Numbered from the stretch's first letter, positions 9,371-18,748 are shown. The stretch is 64,000 nucleotides of DNA from Bradyrhizobium sp. AZCC 2176 (GCF_036924645.1 NZ_JAZHRX010000001.1:6537501-6601500), one strand, 5' to 3'. Numbers and translations: made by a program. The notes: a model not told the origin generated them from the letters alone.

Positions 9371-9634
9371 TTTCCATAGCGTTTTCAATCAAAATTCAGG
9401 AGTTACGGTTCTGACCCGTGAGAACCGTATCTCCGGGAGCACAGTCGCTGCGGCTCTCGCGCGATTGCGCCTGATGCGGCCGGCGAAAACTTCTCGTCAA
9501 GAATTTACGGTTAAGTTTCCCTGCAATGAACGATCGACCACGCCGGACAACGGCGGGCGATGTGGGGCGTTAGTCAGAGAATGACAGGTAAGCAACTCTC
9601 GGTTTGTAGCGTCGGTGGCGTGAGCCGGAGTTAG

Positions 9635-10357
9635 CTAGAGATGCGTACGAAGAAGGGTATCCTTGGCCTCGTTTACACGGGCAGCGAGGTACGTCGAGCC
9701 CCCCTGGTCGGGATGCAGTTTCTTCATCAGGGCGCGGTGCGCCCGACTGATGTCGTCGCGCCCCGCCCCCGGCTGCAGGCCAAGGATCTGATAGGCCTCC
9801 TCGTCCGTCATTTTTCCACCCGCCGCCGCGCGGCGCTGCCCCCCTGCCGTGTCGCCTTGCGCGTTCTGACGCCAAGCGGGAAACCGGCGGTCAAGATAGC
9901 TTTCAAGTAAGGCGACGCTCTCGGCGTCGAAGGCCGCTATCATCGCGATCAACTGCGGCAGGTCGAACTCGTCGAGCGAGCGGCCGGCATTCGGTCCGTC
10001 CACGATCCGCCCCGACAATTCGCCGCTGTCGTGATCGAGACTCATGTCGAGAAACCGCGAGCGGACGCGCGAGGCCTGTCCCGACGAGCGCTGCCCGCCG
10101 CCGAAGATTCCCCCGATATTGCTGAAGCCACCCGGCCCGAATGGCGACCAGCCGAGCAGGCCCGCGCCGAAGATGCCGAGCGGAATGGCAACCGCCAGCT
10201 CGCCGCGCAGCCCGGTGAAGGCCGCGACCGCCAGCGCCACCACGCCGCCCACGATCTTGATCACGCGCGCGAGCACGACCGGGTTGGCCGCACGAAACAT
10301 CTGCAGCAGCAAGTACAGAACGACAACGGCGACGACGCCGGCAATCAGGGTTGGCAT
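9635..10357 (-). CDS. Membrane protein with C-terminal DnaJ domain
   Basis: The 240-residue protein starts with two hydrophobic segments (about 3-20 and 33-65), then a Gly-rich stretch (SPFGPGGFSNIGGIFGGG). A soluble region of about 90 residues follows (SRFLDMSLDHDSGELSGRIVDGPNAGRSLDEF in outline), and a J domain covers the last 60 residues. The J domain has YQILGLQPGA and the essential HPD motif in LHPDQGGS, so it should stimulate an Hsp70. The layout recalls Pam18/TIM14-like membrane J proteins, but the middle region is specific to alphaproteobacteria. It lies 67 bp downstream of a VWA gene on the same strand, suggesting one transcription unit. The client is unknown. Confidence 0.85.
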   Translation of the reverse strand: MPTLIAGVVAVVVLYLLLQMFRAANPVVLARVIKIVGGVVALAVAAFTGLRGELAVAIPLGIFGAGLLGWSPFGPGGFSNIGGIFGGGQRSSGQASRVRSRFLDMSLDHDSGELSGRIVDGPNAGRSLDEFDLPQLIAMIAAFDAESVALLESYLDRRFPAWRQNAQGDTAGGQRRAAAGGKMTDEEAYQILGLQPGAGRDDISRAHRALMKKLHPDQGGSTYLAARVNEAKDTLLRTHL

Positions 10358-10424
10358 GGCTCCAATATAGCGACACCGGCGCCGAAAAGCATGGCGCGCG
10401 GCCCGGTGGCAACCAAAGTCGTAA

Positions 10425-11189
10425 TCACTTCATCTGGCCGATCAGCGCGGCCGCGCCGCTGGCGGTTTTCGACAGCGCCAGCAGCGCTTCGCGCCCGCCG
10501 GCGGCATAGGCTGCGGCGGCGCGCAGGAGTTCGCGCAGTTGCGCCGCGGCGCCGGGATCGAACCTGCACCATGCGCCGCCGGTGAGCCGCGCAATCTCGC
10601 GGAACGCCTGTTCGGCGGCGGCGTCGTGGCCTTCCTGAAACACGAACACCGGCACCTTGAGCAGGCCGAGCTCGCCCGCCTTGGCGCAGAGGTCGTCGAC
10701 CGCCTCCTCCATGGCGTCGCCGACGAACACCACGGCGCGCACGCCGGACGCCACCGCTTCACGGCGCGCCTCCGACAGCACCTTGCCGATCTGGGTGTTG
10801 CCGCCCTGGCAATCGATCTTGCCCATCAACCTTGCCAGTTGCGCGGAATCGGAGATCCAGCCCGTGGCGCGGCATTCGTTGAAGCCGCGGTAATAGACCA
10901 GTCTTATATCGAGGCTGCCGAGCGAAGCCGCCTCGCGGAACATGTCGGCCTGCAGCGCGCAGGCCATGTCCCAGGTCGGCTGCCGGCTCATGGTGGCGTC
11001 CAGCGCGAACACCAGCCTGCCCCTGGCGCCCGGTCGGTGTGGCGACATCGCGCGCGCTTTCGCCACGAAGGCTGCGATGTCTTCCGCAGCCGATGGCTTG
11101 GTCTCCGGCAACCGGCCGCCTTTACGCGCCTCGGCCCTTGCCGCAGCAACATCGCCTGCCGATTTCGGTTTGATGGGTTCGCCGGCCAT
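10425..11189 (-). CDS. VWA domain-containing protein
   Basis: The 254-residue protein carries one von Willebrand type A fold, a metal-dependent binding domain. The metal site reads LVFALDATMS, a variant of DxSxS in which the first Ser is Thr or Ala shifted. Other fold landmarks are CQGGNTQIGKVL, with the threonine of the second metal loop, and AVVFVGDAMEE. A basic, Lys/Ala-rich N-terminus of about 50 residues precedes the domain, with no export signal. A J-domain membrane protein follows 67 bp later on the same strand, so the two may act together. Substrate and process cannot be told from the sequence. Confidence 0.82.
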   Translation of the reverse strand: MAGEPIKPKSAGDVAAARAEARKGGRLPETKPSAAEDIAAFVAKARAMSPHRPGARGRLVFALDATMSRQPTWDMACALQADMFREAASLGSLDIRLVYYRGFNECRATGWISDSAQLARLMGKIDCQGGNTQIGKVLSEARREAVASGVRAVVFVGDAMEEAVDDLCAKAGELGLLKVPVFVFQEGHDAAAEQAFREIARLTGGAWCRFDPGAAAQLRELLRAAAAYAAGGREALLALSKTASGAAALIGQMK

Positions 11190-11289
11190 GAGCGCTCGCT
11201 TGTAAGCAGCAGGCTCTATGTGGGACGGCGCGTCGCGCCGGTCAATGCGCCGGACGGCGGCGCAACCGCTCGGCGACCGGGGAGGCCGA

Positions 11290-12186
11290 TTAGTTCGTGA
11301 CCGACTTGTCCTTCGGCGGATTGCTGGCCAGCGGGACGGACAGCGGCACCGGTCCCGGGCTGCTGGTCAGGATGTCGGGCACCTTGGTCGGCACGGGCTT
11401 CAGCACACCGCTCTTGTCGGACTCGTCGAGGAACTTGTCGAGCATCGACTGGATCGAGGATTTGGCGGCGTCAGGTCCGGTGTCCCGCATGTCGTTGTGC
11501 TGGAAGCCAGTGTTCACGACCGTGATGCCGGCCTGCTCGCACTGCTCGTCGTCAGGCACCACGCCGGGGTCCGGCTTGAAATGCGTATCCTTGGAACGGA
11601 ACGACAGGATCTTGAACTTGCCGTCGGTCAGGAACGGCACGCGCAGATTGTCCAGCGTCACGACTTTCTTGATTTCGTCGGGATACTGCCTGGCGAAATA
11701 CATCGAGATGTCGCCGCCCATCGAATGGCCGACCATCGTCACCTTCTCATAGTCGGCGTTGGGCTGAACCTTCTGCATTTCGTGGATAGCGAAATGAATG
11801 TTGGCCACGCCGCGCTGAATCTGCGGCAGACGGCCGACATAGGGCTCGCCGACCCTGGTCACCATCGGCGGATCGCTCGGCAGGTCATGCTGCGGGCTGA
11901 TCGCGAGATAGCCGCGCGAGGCGAAGACGGTAGACAAGAACGAGTACTCGGTGTTCTTGACGGTGTTGCCGTGATTTAGAATCGCAACCGGCAGTTTGAT
12001 TAGGCCAGCGTTGGCCTGCGTCTCCTTATCCCGCCGAACGGCGATATGAACGGCGACAAGACGATTGTCGCGGTCGGGATCGTGGAATGCGATGGTCTCG
12101 TGTCGGATCGCCCACTTGTTCGCGGTGAAATACGCGACAGCGGCCAGCACGGAGAGTGAAAGCAGAACGAGAATTCCACGTTTCAT
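11290..12186 (-). CDS. Alpha/beta hydrolase, exported or membrane-anchored
   Basis: The protein (298 residues) begins with a single hydrophobic segment (ILVLLSLSVLAAVAYF), consistent with a signal anchor. The alpha/beta-hydrolase fold follows: LNHGNT supplies the oxyanion region, VGHSMGGD holds the nucleophile elbow with Ser155, and QHNDM near residue 230 probably holds the catalytic His. It resembles dienelactone-hydrolase-like and esterase families, but the substrate is unknown. The C-terminal 50 residues are Pro/Ser/Lys-rich. A clear palindrome lies 74-95 bp upstream of the start and may be its operator. It is monocistronic. Confidence 0.8.
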   Translation of the reverse strand: MKRGILVLLSLSVLAAVAYFTANKWAIRHETIAFHDPDRDNRLVAVHIAVRRDKETQANAGLIKLPVAILNHGNTVKNTEYSFLSTVFASRGYLAISPQHDLPSDPPMVTRVGEPYVGRLPQIQRGVANIHFAIHEMQKVQPNADYEKVTMVGHSMGGDISMYFARQYPDEIKKVVTLDNLRVPFLTDGKFKILSFRSKDTHFKPDPGVVPDDEQCEQAGITVVNTGFQHNDMRDTGPDAAKSSIQSMLDKFLDESDKSGVLKPVPTKVPDILTSSPGPVPLSVPLASNPPKDKSVTN

Positions 12187-12259
12187 ATTTGTCTTCGTCC
12201 TCGCGCCCCGCTAAGGGCCAACCCTGTTTTGAGACTCTTCCGGTCCCTTGTTGATGATA

Positions 12260-12281
12260 TATGTCACGATGGCGTGACATA
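12260..12281. promoter_or_regulatory. Palindromic operator-like site upstream of the hydrolase gene
   Basis: TATGTCAC and GTGACATA form a perfect inverted repeat with a six-base spacer (GATGGC). It lies 74-95 bp upstream of the hydrolase start. Size and symmetry fit a dimeric helix-turn-helix repressor. The regulator is unknown. Confidence 0.5.
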
Positions 12282-12507
12282 AAGGCCAAATGTTGTGTAT
12301 CGACCGCCTGATCGTTGTGCGATGCACCTATCCATTGTGCAGCCGCTCAGTCCCACAAAATTCGACCCCGTTTTTCCTTACGACGCCTCCTATCAAGCTT
12401 TGGTTCGAGGGCTAGGTAAAAGTCTAATGAAAACGGGGCAGTGCCGAACTGGTTCCCGGGAGCCGTAGGCCTGCAGGTGCAAAAATACCGGCACCGGCCC
12501 CGAAAAC
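12282..12507. other. Intergenic region between hydrolase and regulator genes
   Basis: No open frame of interest. It contains TTGTGCGATGCAC near 12314, reminiscent of the phasin-upstream palindromes but imperfect, and nothing else that can be assigned. Confidence 0.35.
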
Positions 12508-13293
12508 TTAGACCGTCGTGTAAATGACGAGTTTCAATGCCGGGTCGTCATTGGCCTGAAAGCTCGCATATTCCAGTTTGAGCCGGCCCTTCTTGGGATG
12601 GGTCAAGGATTTTCGTCCGGCCGCGACGCCGCTGACGTCGTGGGCTTCCCACCATCCTGCAAATTCCGGACAGCCTTCCCGCAGGCGCGCCAGCAGGTCG
12701 CGGAAGGCGGGATCGCCGGCCCACAGGTCATGGGTCGCGCGGAACTGGGCCACCATGCGTCTGGCCTCATCCGTCCATGACGCGCCAAACAACCGCCGCG
12801 TCGCGGGGTTGGTCAGCACCGATAAAAGGCTGTTGCGATCGGCATCGGCGAGCCGGCTGAACGCAAAGATTTCTTCCGCAGCCGCATTCCAGGCGAGAAT
12901 GTCCCAGCGCCGTCCAGTGACATAGGCCGGCAAATTGAGCTGCTCGACCGTGCGCCGGATCGCGGGTGGAACGGTCTCGCGGACGAAGGCGCGCCGGTCG
13001 GAATTTTGCGTCAGCTCCGTCAGATGCCGGTGTTCGGCTTTGGTCAGCCGCAATGCGCGCGCCAAGGCGTCGATCGTCGCCGCTGAAGGGCTGACGGATC
13101 GTCCCTGCTCGAGGCGGATGTACCAGTCGACGCCGATGCCGGCGAGTTCGGCCACCTCCTCCCGCCGCAGGCCGGGCGTGCGCCGGCGCCGCCCCTCCGG
13201 CAGGCCGACCGCCTTCGGCGTCAGCTTCTGCCGCCGCGACCGCAGGAAGTCGCCGAGTTCGTCTTGTCTCGAATTCGTGCCTGATGCCGCCAT
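12508..13293 (-). CDS. XRE-family transcriptional regulator with MmyB-like ligand domain
   Basis: The N-terminal helix-turn-helix (RRTPGLRREEVAELAGIGV and WYIRLEQGR) is the hallmark of the MmyB-type XRE regulators. The C-terminal domain (AYVTGRRWDILAWNAAAE through the GRLKLEYASFQ segment) matches the MmyB ligand-binding domain, a PAS-like fold thought to sense small hydrophobic molecules. The ATG at 13293 gives 261 residues; the reading frame is open further upstream, but the added residues are low-complexity and overlap the divergent promoter. It is divergent from a zinc-type oxidoreductase gene, which it likely controls, with a palindromic site between them. Confidence 0.9.
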   Translation of the reverse strand: MAASGTNSRQDELGDFLRSRRQKLTPKAVGLPEGRRRRTPGLRREEVAELAGIGVDWYIRLEQGRSVSPSAATIDALARALRLTKAEHRHLTELTQNSDRRAFVRETVPPAIRRTVEQLNLPAYVTGRRWDILAWNAAAEEIFAFSRLADADRNSLLSVLTNPATRRLFGASWTDEARRMVAQFRATHDLWAGDPAFRDLLARLREGCPEFAGWWEAHDVSGVAAGRKSLTHPKKGRLKLEYASFQANDDPALKLVIYTTV

Positions 13294-13324
13294 GCCTGCC
13301 GCGCCTGAGAAGGGGCCTAATAGT

Positions 13325-13341
13325 CCTAGGATAATACCAGG
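13325..13341. promoter_or_regulatory. Imperfect palindrome in the divergent regulator/oxidoreductase promoter
   Basis: CCTAGGATAATACCAGG reads nearly the same on both strands (CCT-GG ... CC-AGG around an AT centre). It lies between the divergent starts at 13293 and 13400, the expected place for the operator of the adjacent regulator. Confidence 0.45.
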
Positions 13342-13399
13342 TCTTGTTGGCACCATGAAGCCCTGCGAGAATGCCGCATCATCGAAACGAGGAGGCCCC

Positions 13400-14482
13400 A
13401 TGAAGGCTGCCGTCCTGAATGCGTTCGGATCACCGCTTGCGGTCGAGAACCTCCCCGACCCGCTTCTTGGCACCGGCGAGGTCATTGTCGACGTCGCGGC
13501 GAGCCGCGTGTTGGCCTACGCCAACGAGGTCCTCAGCGGGGAGCGAAAGTACCTGCTGGAACTGCCCGTGGTGCCCGGCCCCGGCGCGATCGGCCGCATC
13601 CGCGCCACCGGCCCGGATGCGACCCGGCTTCGTCCCGGCGATTGGGTCTATTGCGATCCGACCGTGCGCTCACGCGACAATGCGCTATCGCCCGACATCG
13701 CCCTGCAGGGCCTTACTGCCGGCAGCGAGGGCGGCCTGCGCCTGCAGCGGTATTTCCACGACGGCGCCTGGGCCGAACAAATGCGGCTGCCGACGGAGAA
13801 TGCAGTCCCGATCGGCGACATCGACGAAGACGACGCGGCGCGATGGTGTGCGCTCGGCACGCTGCTCGTGCCCTATGGCGGGTTCCTCGCCGCGCAGCTG
13901 CAAGCCGGAGAGATCGCGCTGGTCAACGGCGCCACCGGCAGCTTCGGCAGCGCCGCCGTTGCCGTGGCGCTCGGGATGGGAGCGCAGTGCGTGGTCGCGA
14001 CCGGGCGGAACGAGCAGGCGCTGGGTGAATTGACGCGGCGGTTCGGCGCCCGCGTCCGGACCGTGCCGATGCGCGGCCACGAGGCCGACGACCGCGCGCG
14101 CATCCTGCAGGCGGCACCCGGCCCGATCGACTGCGTGCTCGACATCCTCCCGCCCGCGGCCAGTGCCATGCTGGTGCGGACCGCCATCCTGGCGGTGCGG
14201 CCGCACGGGCGGGTGGTGCTGATGGGCGGCGTCGGCATGCAAGACGGCGGCGGCGTCGACCTGCCCTACTCGTGGATGATGCGAAACGGCATCATGCTCC
14301 GCGGGCAATGGATGTACCCGCCGCATGCGGCCACCCTGATGGCCGGCCTGATCCGCGCAGGCCTGGTCGACCTCGATCATTTCGAAGTCACGGCGTTCGA
14401 TCTCGACCGCGCCAACGAGGCGGTCGCGCATGCCGGCGCCAACGCCGGTCCCTTCAAAATGACGGTAATAAAGCCGCGATAG
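13400..14482 (+). CDS. Medium-chain dehydrogenase/reductase, quinone-oxidoreductase-like
   Basis: The 360-residue protein is a member of the MDR superfamily and should catalyse an NAD(P)H-dependent oxidoreduction. It begins MKAAVLNAFGSPLAVENLPDP with the GroES-like domain. The Rossmann half contains ALVNGATGSFGSAAVAVAL, whose GATGSFG loop binds the dinucleotide, then VVLMGGVGM. The cysteines that hold structural zinc in alcohol dehydrogenases are not evident, so it is more like zinc-independent quinone reductases or enoyl reductases. GAGGAGG stands at good spacing before the ATG at 13400; the frame is open further upstream but that part overlaps the divergent gene. Control by the neighbouring MmyB-like regulator is likely. 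Confidence 0.85.
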   Translation: MKAAVLNAFGSPLAVENLPDPLLGTGEVIVDVAASRVLAYANEVLSGERKYLLELPVVPGPGAIGRIRATGPDATRLRPGDWVYCDPTVRSRDNALSPDIALQGLTAGSEGGLRLQRYFHDGAWAEQMRLPTENAVPIGDIDEDDAARWCALGTLLVPYGGFLAAQLQAGEIALVNGATGSFGSAAVAVALGMGAQCVVATGRNEQALGELTRRFGARVRTVPMRGHEADDRARILQAAPGPIDCVLDILPPAASAMLVRTAILAVRPHGRVVLMGGVGMQDGGGVDLPYSWMMRNGIMLRGQWMYPPHAATLMAGLIRAGLVDLDHFEVTAFDLDRANEAVAHAGANAGPFKMTVIKPR

Positions 14483-14507
14483 GCCAAGGCTCAGGCGCTG
14501 ATAGGGC

Positions 14508-15443
14508 TCAGGCGCTGATGATGTCGCCGATGATGTCATGGACTTCGAGCGGCTTGTCGACCTGGGTGAACCATTCGGCGCGGTTCGCGGCGCGGCGGCG
14601 GCCGCGTTCGTCGAGCGGGAGTTTCAACTGCCGTAACAGGCTGGTCACCTCCTCGCGCGCCGTCACGTGGCCCATGCTTGGCCGGGTGCCGAGGGTGGCC
14701 TCGTCGATGTCGTCCAGCGCCGTCAGTCCGCGCGGGAAGAATTCGCGGTAGACCACCCGTTCCGCAAACCCGTCGATCGAACGGAAGCCGAGCCGCAGCG
14801 AAAGGTCCTTCAGGCTGTCGGCGACCAGTTGCTTGTTGCGCGAGCCGATCATCGACAGGCGGTTGCGCACCACGATCCAGTCGGTGGTGGCGCCGTCGAC
14901 CTGGCGGCGCTTGCGCCTGACGTCGCGCACCATTTCCGCGTAATGGCTCTCGCCGGTCACGGAATAGGTCGCGGGATCGACGGTGCCGAGCACGTCGAAA
15001 TCGAGAAAGCTGTCGTTGATCGGGGTCACCAGCGTGTCGGCCATCGAATGCGCCAGCCGCATCAGATAGGAGTCCGAACCCGGCGTATCGATGACGATGA
15101 AATCGTAGGCGCGCTCGACCGTGCCGACCGCCTGGGCGAACTGTTGGAACTCGGAGTTTTCATTGTCGGCGATCTGCATCGTCTCGCCGAGCTTGATGCA
15201 ATAATGCACCGGAATTTCGAGATCGAGACCGGTGCGGCGCGCCCAGGCGCTGCGGTTGGCGATGTAGCGGGTGAAACTCTGCTGGCGGCAATCGAGATCG
15301 ATGGTGGCGACGCGCTGTCCGGCCTTCATCAGGGCAACAGCGATGTGCAGGGCGGTGGTGGATTTTCCGGATCCGCCCTTCTCGTTCCCGAGCACGACGA
15401 CATGCGCCGACCCGAATTGACCCTGACTCGCCTGAACCAACAT
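14508..15443 (-). CDS. mipZ: Division-plane positioning ATPase MipZ
   Basis: MipZ is a ParA/MinD-like ATPase that forms gradients from the cell poles and blocks FtsZ polymerisation away from midcell in alphaproteobacteria. The deviant Walker A motif is NEKGGSGKST, and IDTPGSDSYL is the A'/Walker B region. DCRQQSFTRYIANR and LEIPVHY are typical of MipZ rather than of chromosomal ParA. Length (311 residues) fits the family. The ATG at 15443 starts MLVQASQGQFGSAHVVVLGNE. It converges on the oxidoreductase gene with 25 bp between stops and is divergent from panC. Confidence 0.93.
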   Translation of the reverse strand: MLVQASQGQFGSAHVVVLGNEKGGSGKSTTALHIAVALMKAGQRVATIDLDCRQQSFTRYIANRSAWARRTGLDLEIPVHYCIKLGETMQIADNENSEFQQFAQAVGTVERAYDFIVIDTPGSDSYLMRLAHSMADTLVTPINDSFLDFDVLGTVDPATYSVTGESHYAEMVRDVRRKRRQVDGATTDWIVVRNRLSMIGSRNKQLVADSLKDLSLRLGFRSIDGFAERVVYREFFPRGLTALDDIDEATLGTRPSMGHVTAREEVTSLLRQLKLPLDERGRRRAANRAEWFTQVDKPLEVHDIIGDIISA

Positions 15444-15778
15444 GACTCAACCCCCGCACGATATCTTCAAATCACGCGCGGCTGCGGTCAAGTGAAATGC
15501 ACGACGACGCATTCAAATCGCTCGCGGTGTGTCTTTAATCATGAATCCCGATGGTGCGGATTTCGTTCCGTTGCCGCGATCGGCCCGCAGACTTGTTGAA
15601 TCAACCGGGCGCGCGTGGACTCGCGTTGAGCTGCCGTAGGCTTGCCATTCCCGAGCAAGCAATCTTGCCGAGCAACCTTGGCGGCAATGCTCCGGCCTTA
15701 TAAGGTCGGCGCGCCCGCCGAAAGCCTTGGGGACCAAAGTCCCCTCACCCACCAGAAGCTGCAAGAGATCGAGGCCAG
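15444..15778. other. Divergent intergenic region between mipZ and panC
   Basis: 335 bp must hold promoters for both genes. Frames in it are short and Arg-rich, and no operator-like repeat was identified. Confidence 0.4.
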
Positions 15779-16630
15779 ATGTCGCGAAGTCCCATGGTCG
15801 TCCGTACCGTTCCTGCATTGCGTCGCGCCGTCGAGGCCTTGCGCGCCCGAAAGGCCGCCGTCGCGCTGGTGCCGACCATGGGAGCGCTCCATGACGGGCA
15901 TGTGTCGCTAGTGCGGCTCGCCAAGCGCCGCGCACAGAAAGTGGTCGTATCGATCTTCGTCAACCCGACGCAGTTCGCACCGACGGAGGATTTCGGCTCG
16001 TACCCGCGCACCTGGAAGGCCGATCTCGCCCGGCTCACCGCCGAAAAGGTCGACCTGATCTGGAATCCGGACGTCAAAGCGATGTACCCGGACGGCTTCG
16101 CCACCCGCATCGTGCCTGAAGGTCCGGCCATCGCCGGCCTCGAGGATCGTTTCCGGCCGCATTTCTTCGGCGGCGTCGCCACCGTGGTCGGCAAGCTGTT
16201 CACCCAAGTCCGGCCGGACGTGGCGATCTTCGGCGAGAAGGATTTTCAGCAATTGCGGGTGGTGGCGCGGATGGCCGCCGATCTCGACCTCGGCGTCAAG
16301 GTGATCGGCTCACGCACGGTGCGGGAACGCGACGGGCTCGCGATGTCCTCGCGTAACGTCTACCTCTCGGCCGAGGAACGGCAGACGGCGCCGACGCTCT
16401 CCCGCGCCATGAAGGAAAGCGCCAGGCGGCTGAAGGCCGGCGAGGATTTGGCGGCCGCGATGGAAGCCGGCCGCGAACTGATCAGCGCCGCCGGCTTCGC
16501 GCTGGACTATTTCGAGGCCCGGCACGCCGAGACGCTGGCGCCGATCACCTCGATGAAGGAAGGCCCGGTGCGGATTCTCGTCGCCGCGAAGCTCGGCACG
16601 ACGCGCCTGATCGACAATATCGGGGTTTAG
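15779..16630 (+). CDS. panC: Pantothenate synthetase
   Basis: PanC joins D-pantoate and beta-alanine in an ATP-dependent reaction that makes pantothenate for coenzyme A. The cytidylyltransferase-like signatures are all present: [16 protein letters not shown] with the HxGH nucleotide-binding motif, [16 protein letters not shown], and [28 protein letters not shown] includes the KMSKS-equivalent loop. The C-terminal domain ([16 protein letters not shown] and [16 protein letters not shown]) completes a standard 283-residue protein. TCGAGG precedes the ATG. No panB is adjacent. Confidence 0.97.
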   Translation: MSRSPMVVRTVPALRRAVEALRARKAAVALVPTMGALHDGHVSLVRLAKRRAQKVVVSIFVNPTQFAPTEDFGSYPRTWKADLARLTAEKVDLIWNPDVKAMYPDGFATRIVPEGPAIAGLEDRFRPHFFGGVATVVGKLFTQVRPDVAIFGEKDFQQLRVVARMAADLDLGVKVIGSRTVRERDGLAMSSRNVYLSAEERQTAPTLSRAMKESARRLKAGEDLAAAMEAGRELISAAGFALDYFEARHAETLAPITSMKEGPVRILVAAKLGTTRLIDNIGV

Positions 16631-16643
16631 CGCGGCAGTTCGG

Positions 16644-17084
16644 TCAGAGCAGCCCCAGATCGCGCAGTTCGCGGCGCATCGGTTCCGGCATCGCGGCCAC
16701 GCTGGCGGCTGAGGATTTGGTCAGGTCGGCCGGCGCGGCATCCTCGGTCAAATAGCGCCAGCCCTGGAACGGGCGCATCGGCCGCGGCGAGACCGCAAAC
16801 ACCTTGGGCTGCATCACCAGGCGGCACCGCCCGATACCGTCCTTGTCGCGGAACGGCTCGATCGCGATGATCTTTTCGCGCGCGGCGATTTCACCCTTGA
16901 TTACCCAATAGAGCGAACCGCCGGCGAGGATTTCCGCGTCGCGCTTCGGCGTCATCCGTGTGATGTGGACGTGGCGAAGCGGCAGGCCCTTTTTCTTGGC
17001 GGTTGCCATGCGTTCGGCAACCCAGCCCTTGAGTTCCTTGACTGACTCGCAGCCGACGGCAAGCTTGATGAGATGAAGCGGCAT
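16644..17084 (-). CDS. DUF1489 family protein
   Basis: The 146-residue soluble protein matches DUF1489, a family nearly confined to alphaproteobacteria. Recognisable stretches are HLIKLAVGCESVKELKGW, the basic HVHITRMTPKR segment, and GGSLYWVIKGEI. PFQGWRYL occurs near the C-terminus. The family has no established function. The gene converges on panC with 13 bp between stops, and a membrane protein gene lies just upstream on the same strand. Confidence 0.85.
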   Translation of the reverse strand: MPLHLIKLAVGCESVKELKGWVAERMATAKKKGLPLRHVHITRMTPKRDAEILAGGSLYWVIKGEIAAREKIIAIEPFRDKDGIGRCRLVMQPKVFAVSPRPMRPFQGWRYLTEDAAPADLTKSSAASVAAMPEPMRRELRDLGLL

Positions 17085-17124
17085 GATCCCGCTGATGTAG
17101 CGGCCCGGGCACGCTTTGAAAAGA

Positions 17125-18102
17125 TCACTCGTTGTTGTCAGCTGTGGGCGCCGCAGCCGTCGGCGCCAGTTGGACCGGAGTTGCGCTGGACGGCCGCTTC
17201 GGCGCCGGCGGCGGCTTCTTGGCGGCGGTCTGCGCCGGCGGCGATGCCGGCGGTGTCGCCGCGGCCGGACGCGGCGCGGCAGGTGACGCCGGCGCAGCCG
17301 CAGCGGATGACGCCGGCTTCGGCGCCGCCCCGAGCGGCGGCTCGGGCGTCATGATGTTGACCGGCGGGGTGGAGGCCGAGGTCGGGAATTCGGCGTTGGT
17401 GGGCTTGCCCGTCGGGACCGACGGCGGCAGCGCCGCGATCATGCCCGTCGCGGCCTGCGGCGCGTTCCACGCGGACGCGTAGCGCATGATCAGGCTTTCA
17501 TAGACGCGATCTTCCATATTGGCCGCAATCTGACGCGTCTCGGTCAGGGAGCGGAACGCGCGGCAGGAAGATGGCGTGCAACGGTCCCGCGCCGTCAGCA
17601 CATAGGCCATCAAGCCGTAACGGTCGCGCTCGACGGCGCGGCGCAGCGCCAGCAAATCGGAGCCGGCGCCCTGGTTCGCCGTGGCGACATCTCCGAGCGA
17701 GGTCAGCAGCGTGATCTGCGAGGCGGCGTAGGCCACGGCCGCGGCCACCGACTCGGCCGAACCGAACAGCGCCTTCTCGCACGCGGCGAGGACGGCATCG
17801 CCGGCCAACTCGTCAATGCACGAAAGCTGCGGCAATGGCGCGGTAGCGATCTGAACCGGACGCGCCTCGGTCGACTGAACCACGTTTGCCGTGCCGAAGC
17901 CGCGGAAGGTCACGGCCCCCGCGACACCGACCGCAAGCAGCGTGATGAGCGCAAGCACGCCGTTGGCCACGGATCTCTCCGACCGCAGCAGCGTGATCAG
18001 AACGATGATCCCGACAAATCCGGCGGTGGCCAGCGTCAGGTACAACGGAAGGTTCGGCGAGCGCCAGATGTGATCCAGCGAAGCAGCCCAGGCCCAGCTC
18101 AT
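17125..18102 (-). CDS. Conserved membrane protein of unknown function, Pro/Ala-rich tail
   Basis: The 325-residue protein has two N-terminal transmembrane segments (about 18-39 and 45-66). A soluble domain of about 150 residues follows, with four or more cysteines (LSCIDELAGDAVLAACEKAL, DRCTPSSCRAF) that could form disulfides if periplasmic. A helical region (NMEDRVYESLIMRYASAWN) comes next. The last 110 residues are Pro/Ala/Lys-rich and of low complexity. I do not recognise a named family. It is 40 bp upstream of the DUF1489 gene on the same strand, so the two may be cotranscribed. Confidence 0.7.
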   Translation of the reverse strand: MSWAWAASLDHIWRSPNLPLYLTLATAGFVGIIVLITLLRSERSVANGVLALITLLAVGVAGAVTFRGFGTANVVQSTEARPVQIATAPLPQLSCIDELAGDAVLAACEKALFGSAESVAAAVAYAASQITLLTSLGDVATANQGAGSDLLALRRAVERDRYGLMAYVLTARDRCTPSSCRAFRSLTETRQIAANMEDRVYESLIMRYASAWNAPQAATGMIAALPPSVPTGKPTNAEFPTSASTPPVNIMTPEPPLGAAPKPASSAAAAPASPAAPRPAAATPPASPPAQTAAKKPPPAPKRPSSATPVQLAPTAAAPTADNNE

Positions 18103-18253
18103 GCGCGGTGTCCCTTAACGCAGCATCAAACGCGATCGAACGACGAATGCGTCTTTGTCGCATTCGCTTTTCGGCAGAATGGTTCTGCGAACGGGGCCTT
18201 TTGACGGCGACCGAGGTGGAACCCCGTCAGCCGGCTGCTTGCACACAACTGTT

Positions 18254-18457
18254 TCAGGAAATCGCGAGCTGGCTTTCCTTGGCGACCCGTTCGAAAGCTT
18301 CGGTCGAGCTTTTGATGCGATACTGGCAGTCGTCGCCATCAGTCGGCAACAGACGGATCACCTCATAGGTGCCGCTGGCGGCCGGACGGGCAACGTTGCT
18401 GGCAGTAAAATAGACAGTCTCTCCAACGGAGTACTTATGCTTCAACGCCCTCTCCAT
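18254..18457 (-). CDS. Small conserved hypothetical protein
   Basis: The 67-residue basic protein (YSVGETVYFTASNVARPAAS, then TYEVIRLLPTDGDD and YRIKSSTEAFERVAKE) has the look of a small beta-barrel of the SH3 or KOW type. The VGETVYF start and YEVIRLLP strand are followed by a basic C-terminal helix. It has no signal peptide or membrane segment. Similar small proteins occur in rhizobial genomes, but no function is known to me. It is followed on the same strand by the membrane protein gene 150 bp away. Confidence 0.65.
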   Translation of the reverse strand: MERALKHKYSVGETVYFTASNVARPAASGTYEVIRLLPTDGDDCQYRIKSSTEAFERVAKESQLAIS

Positions 18458-18748
18458 TACGCAAGAACGCCGGCCGCGCTCACGGTCCCGCTAGCTTTCG
18501 GCCGACTTGAGAACCCTATCGCAACCTAGCACAGCCGACCGCCTAAAAGCCAGCAGCATCAAGGCATGGCAAATACGCAAATTCCGCATGTTTTTCAGGG
18601 CGATAAGTGTTAATCTTGGGGTTCCCGGGAATTCCGCATTCTCCCGCATTGCGGCCGCTTTTCCCAAAATCGGACACCCGGCTGGAAGATCAGCAACGCC
18701 GGCGCTGCGGGGAGCCGTGGCGCCCCGCCCGGGCCCCGGCGCCCGAAA

